From positions 1 to 6,679 of the forward strand of contig JAUXCB010000086.1 in the NCBI GenBank assembly GCA_030619095.1: DNA of 6,679 nt, read 5' to 3'. Positions within the stretch are counted from its first letter, which is position 1. Each line of letters opens with the position of its first letter. This DNA comes from Verrucomicrobiota bacterium. Its GTDB lineage: Bacteria > Verrucomicrobiota > Kiritimatiellia > Kiritimatiellales > Tichowtungiaceae. The notes under the pieces are model-generated. The model had not been told where the DNA came from. It saw only the letters and a program-made list of their open reading frames with translations, and made no database searches. Positions 1-6,435 of this stretch are shown one piece after another. The position numbers were made by a program, and so were the translations under genes.

Positions 1-600
1 CAGGAAATCGCAGCCTCTTTCACGGCACTCACAGCGGACAAACGCAACGTTAAAGAAATCCGATCGGGTACCGCATTGTCATGGATTGCCGCCATCACCA
101 TTTTGACTGTTTTAACCATCGGCGCACTCGCCACAGCGAACCATCGGATCACCGCACACCGCACCTCCGTATTTAAACGCCTCGCAAAGGAAACCGCCGA
201 ACCTCTCATTCCACGCCTTGCCCAAGCCGTGAACGCCAACCAAACCCGCGACGTAGTCAGTCACGAACTCTACGCCGTCCTCCGGGCGATCGAAGGTCTC
301 TCCTTCACCCGCAATGCAACGATCTATCTCCCCGACCCAGACGATTCCCTTATGCTTAAAAGCCACAATCCAGGTTCCTCATACAAGCCCGGCCAGACAG
401 TCCGAACCATTCTGGCGGCTAAAAAATATGAGAAGGCGATCCTTCACGCATTGTCCGGCATCTCGGATGAGCTAGATCAACTGAACCGTGAAGCTAAATT
501 CACTTTTTACGTCCCCATTGAGCCCCTCAACCACACCCCCATCGCAGTCCTGAAAATGGACGGAAATTCTCGTGAAAATTTCCGAGAATACAGATACTAA
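1..600 (+). CDS. C-terminal part of a membrane-anchored protein of unknown function (5' end outside window)
   Basis: The reading frame is open from the first base of the window to the TAA at 598-600, giving 199 visible residues. A TTG at 76 could serve as a start, but the frame continues upstream without a stop, so I read this as the tail of a longer gene. Visible residues about 25-45 form one hydrophobic transmembrane segment after a polar stretch. A basic, probably helical linker follows, then a soluble domain of about 110 residues. That domain has strand-like segments around 'NATIYLPDPDD' and 'KFTFYVPIEPL' and ends 'IAVLKMD', which loosely recalls a GAF-type sensory fold behind a membrane anchor. 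No kinase, cyclase or phosphatase motif is visible, so the GAF idea is weak inference. The gene is convergent with the ThiF gene, with only 5 bp between stop codons. Its last ~13 codons contain overlapping inverted repeats. Confidence is high that it is coding and low for any function. Confidence 0.5.
   Translation, partial: QEIAASFTALTADKRNVKEIRSGTALSWIAAITILTVLTIGALATANHRITAHRTSVFKRLAKETAEPLIPRLAQAVNANQTRDVVSHELYAVLRAIEGLSFTRNATIYLPDPDDSLMLKSHNPGSSYKPGQTVRTILAAKKYEKAILHALSGISDELDQLNREAKFTFYVPIEPLNHTPIAVLKMDGNSRENFREYRY
561..589. terminator. Two overlapping, mutually exclusive hairpins at a convergent gene end; possible thiF terminator
   Basis: CGGAAATT (561-568) pairs perfectly with AATTTCCG (577-584) across an 8-base loop. 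ATTCTCG (566-572) pairs perfectly with CGAGAAT (583-589). The two pairings share bases, so only one can form at a time. The structure lies inside the last codons of the plus-strand gene and just past the thiF stop on the minus strand, where a terminator for thiF would be expected. On the minus strand it is followed by TCCATTTTC, a poor U-tract, so a terminator role is only possible. It could also be part of a dispersed repeat. Confidence 0.3.
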
Positions 601-605
601 CGCAG

Positions 606-1403
606 TTAGTCGACGAGGAGGCGCAGGGCGAGGTTGGCCTGCATGTGGGCAGCGATGCCGACGCGCGGGGCCATGAGGCCGCAGCCGGGTTCGGCACCGG
701 TTTCAAGGTCGCCGACAATGTAGATGTTCTTCCCCATCTTTTTAATCCCGATGGTTTCGCCGGAGGCGAATCCCGCCATGCCGGAGGCTCCAATGAACGG
801 CACATCGGGGCGGGCTGACGTGAAGGCCTGCAAGAGCATCGCTTTCTGATCGGCGCGATCAAACGCTTCAATCATGACGTCAACATCTTCAAACAGTGAA
901 ACCATGTCGTCGGACGTTAGTTTCACGGCGTGTGCCTCGACCTCGACGTAGGGATTTATTTTCCGAAGGTTGGAAACCAGCGCATCTGTTTTGAGCAGTC
1001 CAATCTGGTCGACAAAATACTGCTGGCGGTTGAGGTTGCTTGGCTCGACCACATCAAAGTCCGCAACAATCAGTTTTCCAACCCCGACACGCGCCAGCGC
1101 GACGGCGATGGCGGAGCCGAGCCCGCCGAGCCCGGCGATGCCGACCGTGGCGGTTTTGAGTTTGGCGTGAACGCCGGGCGTATGGCGCGCGGCCATCAGC
1201 ACTTCGAGCTCATCCGCAGAGGGCATCTCGCCGCGTGTAATCAGACTGACCTCGTCGCCGTCGGACAGCGGGGCATCTTCGCTCATCGCCGCGCCGTTGA
1301 GAATCAGAATATCCGCATCCGGCTTCGTCCTGTCGCGAAGCCCGAAGAGTGTTGTCCCCTCCTCAGTCTGAAAAGCGCGTTCATTCAATTTGATGTTCAG
1401 CAT
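606..1403 (-). CDS. thiF: ThiF family-2 adenylyltransferase with fused N-terminal ThiS-like domain
   Basis: This 265-residue protein is an E1-like enzyme that should adenylate the C-terminus of a small sulfur carrier (ThiS) with ATP, for thiazole synthesis in thiamine biosynthesis in the cytoplasm. Residues 1-60 resemble a ThiS beta-grasp domain (ILNG near 34-37, ending LITRGEMP) but lack the terminal Gly-Gly. Residues 61-75 match the ELE..M.ARHTPG linker typical of this family. A Rossmann fold follows, with GIAGLGGLGS at 88-97, DFD at 115-117, SNLNRQ at 122-127 (Arg126), Lys138 and Asp182 in AFDRAD; these match the MoeB/ThiF active-site Arg, Lys and Asp. The family block GLMAPRVG is at 242-249. 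Only one cysteine (Cys241) is present, so the four-cysteine zinc site of E. coli ThiF is absent, as I recall is usual for family 2. The ATG at 1401-1403 is supported by GGGAG seven bases upstream. No thiS, thiG or thiH lies in the window, and I saw no TPP riboswitch upstream. A role with another sulfur carrier is possible. Confidence 0.9.
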   Translation of the reverse strand: MLNIKLNERAFQTEEGTTLFGLRDRTKPDADILILNGAAMSEDAPLSDGDEVSLITRGEMPSADELEVLMAARHTPGVHAKLKTATVGIAGLGGLGSAIAVALARVGVGKLIVADFDVVEPSNLNRQQYFVDQIGLLKTDALVSNLRKINPYVEVEAHAVKLTSDDMVSLFEDVDVMIEAFDRADQKAMLLQAFTSARPDVPFIGASGMAGFASGETIGIKKMGKNIYIVGDLETGAEPGCGLMAPRVGIAAHMQANLALRLLVD

Positions 1404-1440
1404 GCAGAAACTCCCGAGTAATACGCCTATAGTGCCATAT

Positions 1441-1595
1441 CAACCTTCCAGTGTTGTAGGACAAGGTTGCCATGCCCTACGTGCATTGCTTTCGTTCCGA
1501 AAGCCTCGCTTCGCGTCTCTGTATCCAGAGAGCTTGTGTCGTTTCATCAATATCGGAGAACACACGCTCCCGAATACGGGAAGCGTGTCCTACAA
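1441..1595. repeat. Hairpin-rich intergenic repeat element with GTAGG(A/G)CA arms
   Basis: This non-coding stretch is packed with inverted repeats. TTGTAGGACA (1454-1463) is perfectly complementary to TGTCCTACAA (1586-1595), so the two bracket about 140 bases. A third near-complementary arm, TGCCCTAC (1473-1480), can pair with 1456-1463 with one mismatch. CAACCTT (1441-1447) pairs with AAGGTTG (1463-1469). Internal hairpins are GCTTTCG/CGAAAGC (1488-1494/1498-1504, 3-base loop), TCTCTG/CAGAGA (1516-1521/1526-1531) and ACACGCTCCCG/CGGGAAGCGTGT (1562-1572/1577-1588, one bulged base). Several pairings compete with one another. There is no transposase and no substantial reading frame. The pattern fits a REP- or MITE-like dispersed palindromic element. 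Whether it recurs in the genome cannot be seen from here. Confidence 0.6.
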
Positions 1596-1705
1596 TAATC
1601 ATCCGACACTTCACTCATGACATGGCACTAGCATACGAAGAGCGGCACGCAACCTCAAGGTCATTGGCCTTGATAAAAACCCGAATATAGGTTTGTAAAG
1701 CGTTT

Positions 1706-1819
1706 ATGGCCACGGTGAAAGAAATAGAAACAGCGGTCGAACAACTCCCGCCAAAAAAACTGCTCAGATGCTTATTAGGGCAGAATGATTTCCCGAATCA
1801 GTTGCATATGAATCAGTAA
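1706..1819 (+). pseudogene. Antitoxin-like gene fragment interrupted by a palindromic repeat
   Basis: An ATG at 1706 opens a 37-codon frame ending at TAA 1817-1819. The first ~21 residues, beginning MATVKEIETAVEQLPPKKL, resemble the conserved start of small antitoxin-like proteins of the 'V.EIE.AIEQLPPEEL.RFR.WF' type, which often sit next to RelE/ParE-family toxins. I make this match from memory of the family, so it is moderately confident at best. After Arg21 the match stops: residues from Gly25 on (GQNDFPNQ and onwards) are encoded by the inverted repeat that starts at 1778, and the stop codon lies partly in its right arm. The expected remainder (about 40-50 residues ending in an acidic/basic tail) and a partner toxin are both absent downstream, where nfeD begins. 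I infer a decayed antitoxin truncated by repeat insertion or rearrangement. It could instead be an unrelated short chance frame. Confidence 0.45.
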
Positions 1820-1845
1820 TCATTCTGCCCACAAATCATTCTGCC
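1778..1845. repeat. GGGCAGAATGATT palindromic repeat with an extra tandem copy
   Basis: GGGCAGAATGATT (1778-1790) is a perfect 13-base inverted match of AATCATTCTGCCC (1818-1830), separated by 27 bases. A third copy, AATCATTCTGCC (1834-1845), directly repeats the right arm with a 16-base period. The layout (arm, short spacer, inverted arm, tandem partial arm) is typical of dispersed palindromic intergenic elements, and I recall the AATCATTCTGCC core as a recurrent intergenic word in several bacterial genomes. The left arm lies inside the antitoxin-like frame, and the right end lies 13 bases before the upstream-most ATG of the nfeD frame (1859). No protein-coding capacity is evident. Confidence 0.75.
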
Positions 1846-1915
1846 TATATATTGAATAATGCGTTTGCCGGGTTTCTTCTTTCTTTCAAGCGGAGAGCAA
1901 AATAGAATCCCAACC

Positions 1916-3457
1916 ATGAAAGCACAACAAACAAGAAGCTCCCAGTGGAATACTGGATTGGTGGAGTGGTGGATTGATGGGCTGAAACAAACAGCATACA
2001 CAATCCAGAGGCTCTTGAACAAACCGGCACTCCAACACTCCCATACTCCAATACTCCTTCTCACCCTCTGCCTGCTAACAGCAGTCACTCTCACCGGATT
2101 CTCCGAAGAGACCGTTCCTGAAAAAACGGAAACGCTCTCCTCCCCGGACGGGGAAAGACCGCTGGTTTACGAAATCCCGATCCGTGACCAGATTGAGCCC
2201 GCCCTGCTCTATGTGATCCGCCGCGGGGTCACCGAGGCGACTGCAGCGAATGCCAGCGCAATTGTTTTCACCATGGACACACCGGGCGGTCGGGTCGACA
2301 TCACCCGCGATATTCTCGATATTATCCGCAAGCTGGAAATGGATACTTATACCTTTGTCGAGCGCGATGCCTATTCCGCCGGTGCCATTATCGCTCTGGG
2401 AACAAAACATATTTACATGGCTCCCGGCAGCGTGATCGGCGCGGCCACCCCCATCCTGATGAGTCCCGGCGGCGGGGTACAGGATCTCAACGAAGATGTC
2501 GGCGAGAAAATGAAATCCGGTGTAGCGGCCATGGTGCGCGCCGCCGCTGAACAGGGTGGACACGACCCCAAACTGGCCGAAGCGATGGTGCGGCGCGAAG
2601 CGGAATACAAGGTCGGCACCAACATCATCAGTAAGGCGGGTGAACTGCTGACACTGACCGCCAGTGAGGCGGAGGGAATCCTTTCGGAGGGAACCGTAGT
2701 GGATTTGGAGGCCATGCTGGAAAAAGCGGGATTGGCCCATGCGGAGATCCGGACTCTTGAGGTGACCTCTTCCGAAAAGCTGGCCCGCATTATTGCGGCC
2801 ATCGCACCAATTCTCCTGATGATCGGGTTGGGTGGAATTTATCTCGAAATTAAAACGCCGGGCATCGGGCTGCCCGGCATCGCCGGTGCCACCGCGCTGG
2901 CCCTGTTTTTTTTCGGCCATCATATCGCCGGACTGGCTGGAATGGAGGATGTCGTGATCTTTATCATCGGGTTTGCCCTGCTCTTCACCGAGGTATTCAT
3001 CACCCCCGGCTTTGGGGTTCTGGGAGTCAGCGGCATCGCACTGATCCTTATTTCCCTGCTCAACGCCATGAGCTGGCAGGTTCCAGGCGAATTTCTTCCG
3101 ACAATTTCCGGAAGCGGCGCGACCTTGCAAAAGGCCTTCGTCAAACTTTCGATTGGGATGGCCGGCACCGTCGTACTGGGTGTGATTGCCGGACGCTTTC
3201 TTCCCAAATCACGGGTGATCCGGCCGCTCGTTCTCAGTCAAAGCACGAACAAGGCGGAAGGATTCACCGCGGCGCACGACCACAGCGAACTGCTAGGGAA
3301 AACCGGCAAAGCTGAAATGAATCTTCATCCGGCCGGTCGCGCTCTATTTGACGGCAACCGGGTCAACGTCATCACCCGCGGCGAATTTATTGGCAACGGC
3401 AGCACCGTCAAGGTGATTGAAGCTCACGGCAGCCGGATCGTCGTCGAAAAGATGTAG
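1916..3457 (+). CDS. nfeD: NfeD-family membrane-bound ClpP-class serine protease (long form)
   Basis: The protein is 513 residues from the ATG at 1916. Family members are membrane proteases with a Ser/Lys dyad, thought to act in membrane-protein quality control, often beside SPFH/stomatin proteins. A hydrophobic signal or anchor segment at about 44-60 precedes a ClpP-like domain at about 83-285, with DTPGG at 121-125 and probable nucleophile Ser154 in DAYSAGA. The partner Lys is less certain; Lys232 and Lys240 are candidates. Four membrane segments follow at about 290-308, 314-334, 345-362 and 365-383, with a fifth at 410-427. An NfeD OB-fold at about 458-513 ends VIEAHGSRIVVEKM. The start is uncertain: the frame also has an ATG at 1859 at the edge of a repeat and a TTG at 2015, and none has a convincing ribosome site. 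Starting at 2015 would give a normal signal peptide, because residues ~11-48 of the longer form are written across a degenerate inverted repeat. No stomatin gene is adjacent in the window. Confidence 0.9.
   Translation: MKAQQTRSSQWNTGLVEWWIDGLKQTAYTIQRLLNKPALQHSHTPILLLTLCLLTAVTLTGFSEETVPEKTETLSSPDGERPLVYEIPIRDQIEPALLYVIRRGVTEATAANASAIVFTMDTPGGRVDITRDILDIIRKLEMDTYTFVERDAYSAGAIIALGTKHIYMAPGSVIGAATPILMSPGGGVQDLNEDVGEKMKSGVAAMVRAAAEQGGHDPKLAEAMVRREAEYKVGTNIISKAGELLTLTASEAEGILSEGTVVDLEAMLEKAGLAHAEIRTLEVTSSEKLARIIAAIAPILLMIGLGGIYLEIKTPGIGLPGIAGATALALFFFGHHIAGLAGMEDVVIFIIGFALLFTEVFITPGFGVLGVSGIALILISLLNAMSWQVPGEFLPTISGSGATLQKAFVKLSIGMAGTVVLGVIAGRFLPKSRVIRPLVLSQSTNKAEGFTAAHDHSELLGKTGKAEMNLHPAGRALFDGNRVNVITRGEFIGNGSTVKVIEAHGSRIVVEKM
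1947..2057. repeat. Degenerate TGGA-rich inverted repeat within the nfeD 5' region
   Basis: The stretch 1947-1980 (GGAATACTGGATTGG and onwards) is an imperfect inverted match of 2024-2057 (CCGGCACTCCAACACTCC and onwards). By hand count 24 of 34 positions are complementary without gaps, with 43 bases between the arms. Both arms are low-complexity runs of TGGA/TCCA words with a TGG.GTG.TGG rhythm, unlike the codon pattern of the rest of nfeD. This suggests an intergenic repeat that happens to be open in frame with nfeD. It may form a long hairpin in the mRNA around the translation start. Confidence 0.5.
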
Positions 3458-3488
3458 CTTGCAGAGGCGGGGCGGAATAAAAATTAAT

Positions 3489-5486
3489 TCATTCGTCCAG
3501 CGGTTCCGCCTCAACGGGACATTCGGGAAGTGCGCGCAGAAAAAGTCGTCCATACCACTTCGTGATGACGCGTGGATCCAGGATGACAATCCGGCCCTCA
3601 TCGCTCTGTGTACGGATCAATCGCCCGGTTCCCTGTCGGAATTTTATGACTGCGCAGGGTAGCGAATAGTCCTTAAATGGATCCCCTCCATTGGCTTTGA
3701 TCTGCTCCAGACGCGCTTCGACCAGCGGCTGATCCGGCACCGCAAACGGTAAGCGCACAATAATAACATTGCTCAGTGCCTCCCCGCGCACATCGACCCC
3801 CATCCAAAAACGATCCACCCCAAAGAGAACCGCAGAACCGTGTTCCTGAAACCGACGGAGCATCACTTGCGGCGGCAACCCCGTTCCCTGCACGAACAGA
3901 TCAAAGCCTTCCCTTTCCACTGTTTCGCGAATGGCATCGGCCACGCGATGCATCAACCGCACATTGGTAAAAAGCACAAATGCTTTCCCGCCGCTCTGGG
4001 CAATGAAACGCGGAAGCACTCGAATGATGGCGGCTTCATAGTTTTGAGTGTCCGAGGGCTCGGGCATCCCCTGCGGAATCATCACGCGCATCTGCTGAGA
4101 ATAGTTGAACGGAGAGCCCACCTTCAACTCATCGCAATGTGTCGCGCCGATCCGACCCCGAAACCATTCGAGGTTTTCACCAACAGCCAGTGTTGCACTG
4201 GTCAGGATCACACACGGCACTTCCTCAAATAGCATTCGATAGAGGAGACCGGATACATCAATGGGTGCGGAATGAATGACCGTTTGTTTGCGCGTCTTTC
4301 CTTCCAGTCCCGCCCAGTAAACGTGCCCCTCCTCGCTCTGCTTCAAAAACGAAGAGATGGATTCGTAAAACCCGTTCCCTTTCATCCACGCCGACTTCAA
4401 CTCGGCCTTCAATCCGGGATCATCCGTTGTCTCTTTCATCACACCGAGCAGATGCCCATTGATCTCTGAAATCAGATCCAATAGACGCGTTTCAATGGAT
4501 GGCGGCTTGCGCAGGCGCACCGTGCTGTTGACCTCCGAGAGCTTGCAATGCCTGCGTATCGCCTTAAAAAACCGGTCGCTCTCATCCCACAGCCGATTGA
4601 CAATGTTTGCGCCATCTCCATCGCGCGCCACCGCGAAAAGCCCTTTGCGATTGTCTTTTGTAAAGAGCCGACGCAGCCAGTGCTCCACTGCGTAGCGCGA
4701 GATACGGATCCCCAAATGATTCGCCGCGACGTTTTCCATCTGGTGGGCTTCATCAAAAACGACCGTTCCGTAGTCCGGAAGGAGTGCTCCGCCATCGGAG
4801 CGCACCGCCATATCCGAAAAGAAAAGATGATGGTTCACCACCAGCAGATTGGCGGCCTGCAGCCCCGCGCGCGCCTTCATAAAGAAACAGCGGTCAAACT
4901 CCGAACACCTTTTACCGAGGCAGTTTCCGTGCTCCGCACAAACCGCGCTCCAAACATCGGCCCCCGGCTGCGGATCAAGTTCCTGACGGCTCCCCTCGAC
5001 CGCCCTGTCCGCCCAGGCGCGGATCCGATCGACCTCAAACGCCTTCGATGGATCAAACAGATCGCCGCTCATCGAGCGGGCGCGGGCCAGCCGCCGCAGA
5101 CAGAGATAGTTCGACCGCCCCTTCACCAACCGCGCTTTAAAATCGACCCCTAGCGCCTTTTGTAAAAACGGAACGTCTTTTTCCATCAACTGTTCCTGCA
5201 GGGTGATCGTATAGGTCGCGACCACGGCGCGCTCACCGCGGGCCAACGCGGTGAGAATCAGCGGAACCAGATAGGCAAAGCTCTTCCCAACACCGGTTCC
5301 CGCCTCCACGGCGAGATGACAGGAGTTTGCGGCGGCTTCCGCCACGGCGCGCGCCATCTGCTGTTGCTGGGGACGAACTTCAAAGGGAAACTCGTTTCCC
5401 TCATGCGCCTGTTCGAGCGCGCCGCCGGGCGCAAAAAATCGCTCGGTAGCCTGCACGGTTTCGGAATGTTCGACCGGACGGATCAT
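3489..5486 (-). CDS. dinG: DinG/YoaA-type ATP-dependent DNA helicase (Rad3/XPD-like, Fe-S)
   Basis: This 665-residue superfamily-2 helicase should unwind DNA 5' to 3' during repair, with activity on R-loops or G-quadruplexes known for family members. Walker A is EAGTGVGKS at 61-69, the Walker B DEAH box is at 245-248 (VVFDEAH), the SAT motif is in ILTSATL, and motif VI is QGTGRLIR at 618-625 with Arg622 and Arg625. The iron-sulfur domain between motifs I and II has Cys129, Cys189, Cys194 and Cys200. The last three have the same 5- and 6-residue spacing I recall for E. coli DinG. Cys183 is an additional cysteine. There is no N-terminal 3'-5' exonuclease domain, so this is the short form, and DinG versus YoaA cannot be decided from sequence alone. 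The ATG at 5484-5486 has no strong ribosome site (TTTCCTCA precedes it). The gene is convergent with nfeD, 31 bp apart, and is separated from the upstream transporter gene by a terminator-like hairpin, so it probably has its own promoter in 5487-5590. Confidence 0.92.
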   Translation of the reverse strand: MIRPVEHSETVQATERFFAPGGALEQAHEGNEFPFEVRPQQQQMARAVAEAAANSCHLAVEAGTGVGKSFAYLVPLILTALARGERAVVATYTITLQEQLMEKDVPFLQKALGVDFKARLVKGRSNYLCLRRLARARSMSGDLFDPSKAFEVDRIRAWADRAVEGSRQELDPQPGADVWSAVCAEHGNCLGKRCSEFDRCFFMKARAGLQAANLLVVNHHLFFSDMAVRSDGGALLPDYGTVVFDEAHQMENVAANHLGIRISRYAVEHWLRRLFTKDNRKGLFAVARDGDGANIVNRLWDESDRFFKAIRRHCKLSEVNSTVRLRKPPSIETRLLDLISEINGHLLGVMKETTDDPGLKAELKSAWMKGNGFYESISSFLKQSEEGHVYWAGLEGKTRKQTVIHSAPIDVSGLLYRMLFEEVPCVILTSATLAVGENLEWFRGRIGATHCDELKVGSPFNYSQQMRVMIPQGMPEPSDTQNYEAAIIRVLPRFIAQSGGKAFVLFTNVRLMHRVADAIRETVEREGFDLFVQGTGLPPQVMLRRFQEHGSAVLFGVDRFWMGVDVRGEALSNVIIVRLPFAVPDQPLVEARLEQIKANGGDPFKDYSLPCAVIKFRQGTGRLIRTQSDEGRIVILDPRVITKWYGRLFLRALPECPVEAEPLDE

Positions 5487-5592
5487 TGAGGAAAGATACT
5501 ATCGAATTTTTTTACCACGTGCGAGCGAAGCGACGCATAATTTACGAACTAATCGTATCCAGAAGAGGCACGGATCGATACACCGAAGAGAT

Positions 5593-5624
5593 AAAAATTC
5601 CCACACATTTAAAAATGTGGGAAT
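5593..5624 (-). terminator. Rho-independent terminator of the transporter gene
   Basis: ATTCCCACA (5597-5605) pairs perfectly with TGTGGGAAT (5616-5624) across a 10-base loop. Further pairing of loop bases is possible with a two-base bulge. Read on the minus strand, the stem is followed by TTTTAT, a short U-tract. The hairpin lies 35 bases past the stop codon of the transporter gene and before the helicase gene, which is where a terminator would be expected. Confidence 0.65.
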
Positions 5625-5639
5625 AAGATTCTTTTGCAA

Positions 5640-5660
5640 ATTTCCCACCCATTGGGAAAT
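5640..5660. other. Second hairpin abutting the transporter stop codon
   Basis: ATTTCCCA (5640-5647) pairs perfectly with TGGGAAAT (5653-5660) across a 5-base loop, CCCAT. Base 5660 is also the last base of the transporter stop codon on the minus strand. The sequence resembles the neighbouring hairpin at 5597-5624 (TTCCCAC and GGGAA in both), so the two may be diverged copies or may act together at the transcript end. On the minus strand it is followed by TTGCAAAAGAATC rather than a U-tract, so on its own it is not a classical terminator. Confidence 0.5.
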
Positions 5661-6370
5661 CAGAGTCCTAAAAAGTAAATGGCGAGGCCGGAGAGACAGA
5701 TGGCACCCCCGGCGAGCGCATGTGTCCAACGCTCAAGTTTCCCGAAACGTGCAAAGCTGACGCCCCACGTGGCAGCCATGACGACGATCATCATGGTGCC
5801 GATGGTAACGGTGCTGAAAACCACGGCGACGAGCACGGTTCCAAAGAGGCTCTCTTTAGCGGCGGGATACATCAGCAACGGGATGAGCGGCTCGCAGGGG
5901 CCGAGCACAAAAATGGTGAAGAGAACCCATGGGGTGATGTTGGCTTTGGCTACGGGTTCATTCGAATGGGTGTGTTCGCCATCATGCGCGTGCGTATGGG
6001 CGGGCTCCCCCTCGCCTTCGAGGTGCAAATGGGTGTGTGGACGATGCTGAACGCCACGATGAATCCCCCACCCCGCATAAGCAAAACCGAAGCCAATCAA
6101 CGCCCAGGCCGCGAGGTTTCCGCGAAATGCCTCGAATACCTCCAGTCTCATCACGGCAATCCCAAATGCGATGCCGACCAAACCCAACACAACGGAGCTG
6201 AGCACGTGTCCCAGACCACAGGCAAAAGTGATCCATGCGGTTTTGACCGCGCTCCATTTTCGTGCGCGGTTCATGACAATGAATGGCAGGTAGTGATCCG
6301 GCCCGAATAAAGTGTGAAGAAACCCGATAGACGCGGCGGTTCCGCATAAAATGGCAATTTCTGTATTCAT
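5660..6370 (-). CDS. Polytopic NiCoT/UreH- or TauE/SafE-like transporter with His-rich loop
   Basis: The 236-residue protein has about six membrane segments, at roughly 5-22, 45-70, 86-103, 147-168, 176-200 and 215-235. It carries a His...Asp-His signature in the first half (His19, Asp25, His26, in HTLFGPDHYLPF) and a second conserved-looking block, GPCEPLIPLLMYPA, at 157-170. The signature recalls the H-x4-D-H motif of Ni/Co transporters but with five residues between. The third and fourth segments are joined by a hydrophilic loop (104-136) with ten histidines, as in the Ni/Co exporter RcnA. I infer transport of a divalent metal across the inner membrane. Direction and metal are unknown, and databases may label it sulfite exporter TauE/SafE-like. 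The ATG at 6368-6370 is supported by AAGGG seven bases upstream. A barrel-protein gene lies 65 bp upstream on the same strand, and no terminator is evident between them, so co-transcription is plausible. Confidence 0.65.
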   Translation of the reverse strand: MNTEIAILCGTAASIGFLHTLFGPDHYLPFIVMNRARKWSAVKTAWITFACGLGHVLSSVVLGLVGIAFGIAVMRLEVFEAFRGNLAAWALIGFGFAYAGWGIHRGVQHRPHTHLHLEGEGEPAHTHAHDGEHTHSNEPVAKANITPWVLFTIFVLGPCEPLIPLLMYPAAKESLFGTVLVAVVFSTVTIGTMMIVVMAATWGVSFARFGKLERWTHALAGGAICLSGLAIYFLGL

Positions 6371-6435
6371 TTTTCAGCCCTTAGTGTTACCTGTTTTTAA
6401 TTGATCACATTGTAAAAGCAACCGGCAAAATCCAA

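Noticed and set aside
930..1421. Plus-strand frame opposite thiF (163 codons)
   Set aside because: The minus-strand ThiF product carries all family motifs. The plus-strand translation has no recognisable features.
1404..1480. Possible TPP riboswitch upstream of thiF
   Set aside because: I found neither the CTGAGA nor the ACCTGA-type core on the minus strand, and the start codon is only ~50 bases from repeat material.
1604..1705. Minus-strand tail reading ...IKANDLEVACRSS... as a gene remnant
   Set aside because: The frame is open and protein-like, but it runs antisense into the antitoxin-like frame, lacks a start context and matches no family I can name.
1441..1845. CRISPR array from the multiple repeats
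   Set aside because: The repeats are palindromic arms of different families with irregular spacing. There is no series of identical repeats with uniform unique spacers.
2075..3130. Long open frame on the minus strand opposite nfeD (351 codons)
   Set aside because: It is antisense to a well-recognised NfeD protein, and its translation is rich in His, Gln, Gly and Asp without domain-like pattern. It is a shadow frame.
3471..3510. GGCGGAA/TTCCGCC inverted repeat at the nfeD-helicase junction as a bidirectional terminator
   Set aside because: Only 7 bp of stem with a 26-base loop and no U-tract after either arm. Too weak to call.
4548..5153. Plus-strand frame opposite the helicase gene (201 codons)
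   Set aside because: It lies antisense to the conserved Fe-S and DEAH regions of the helicase and shows no domain signal of its own.
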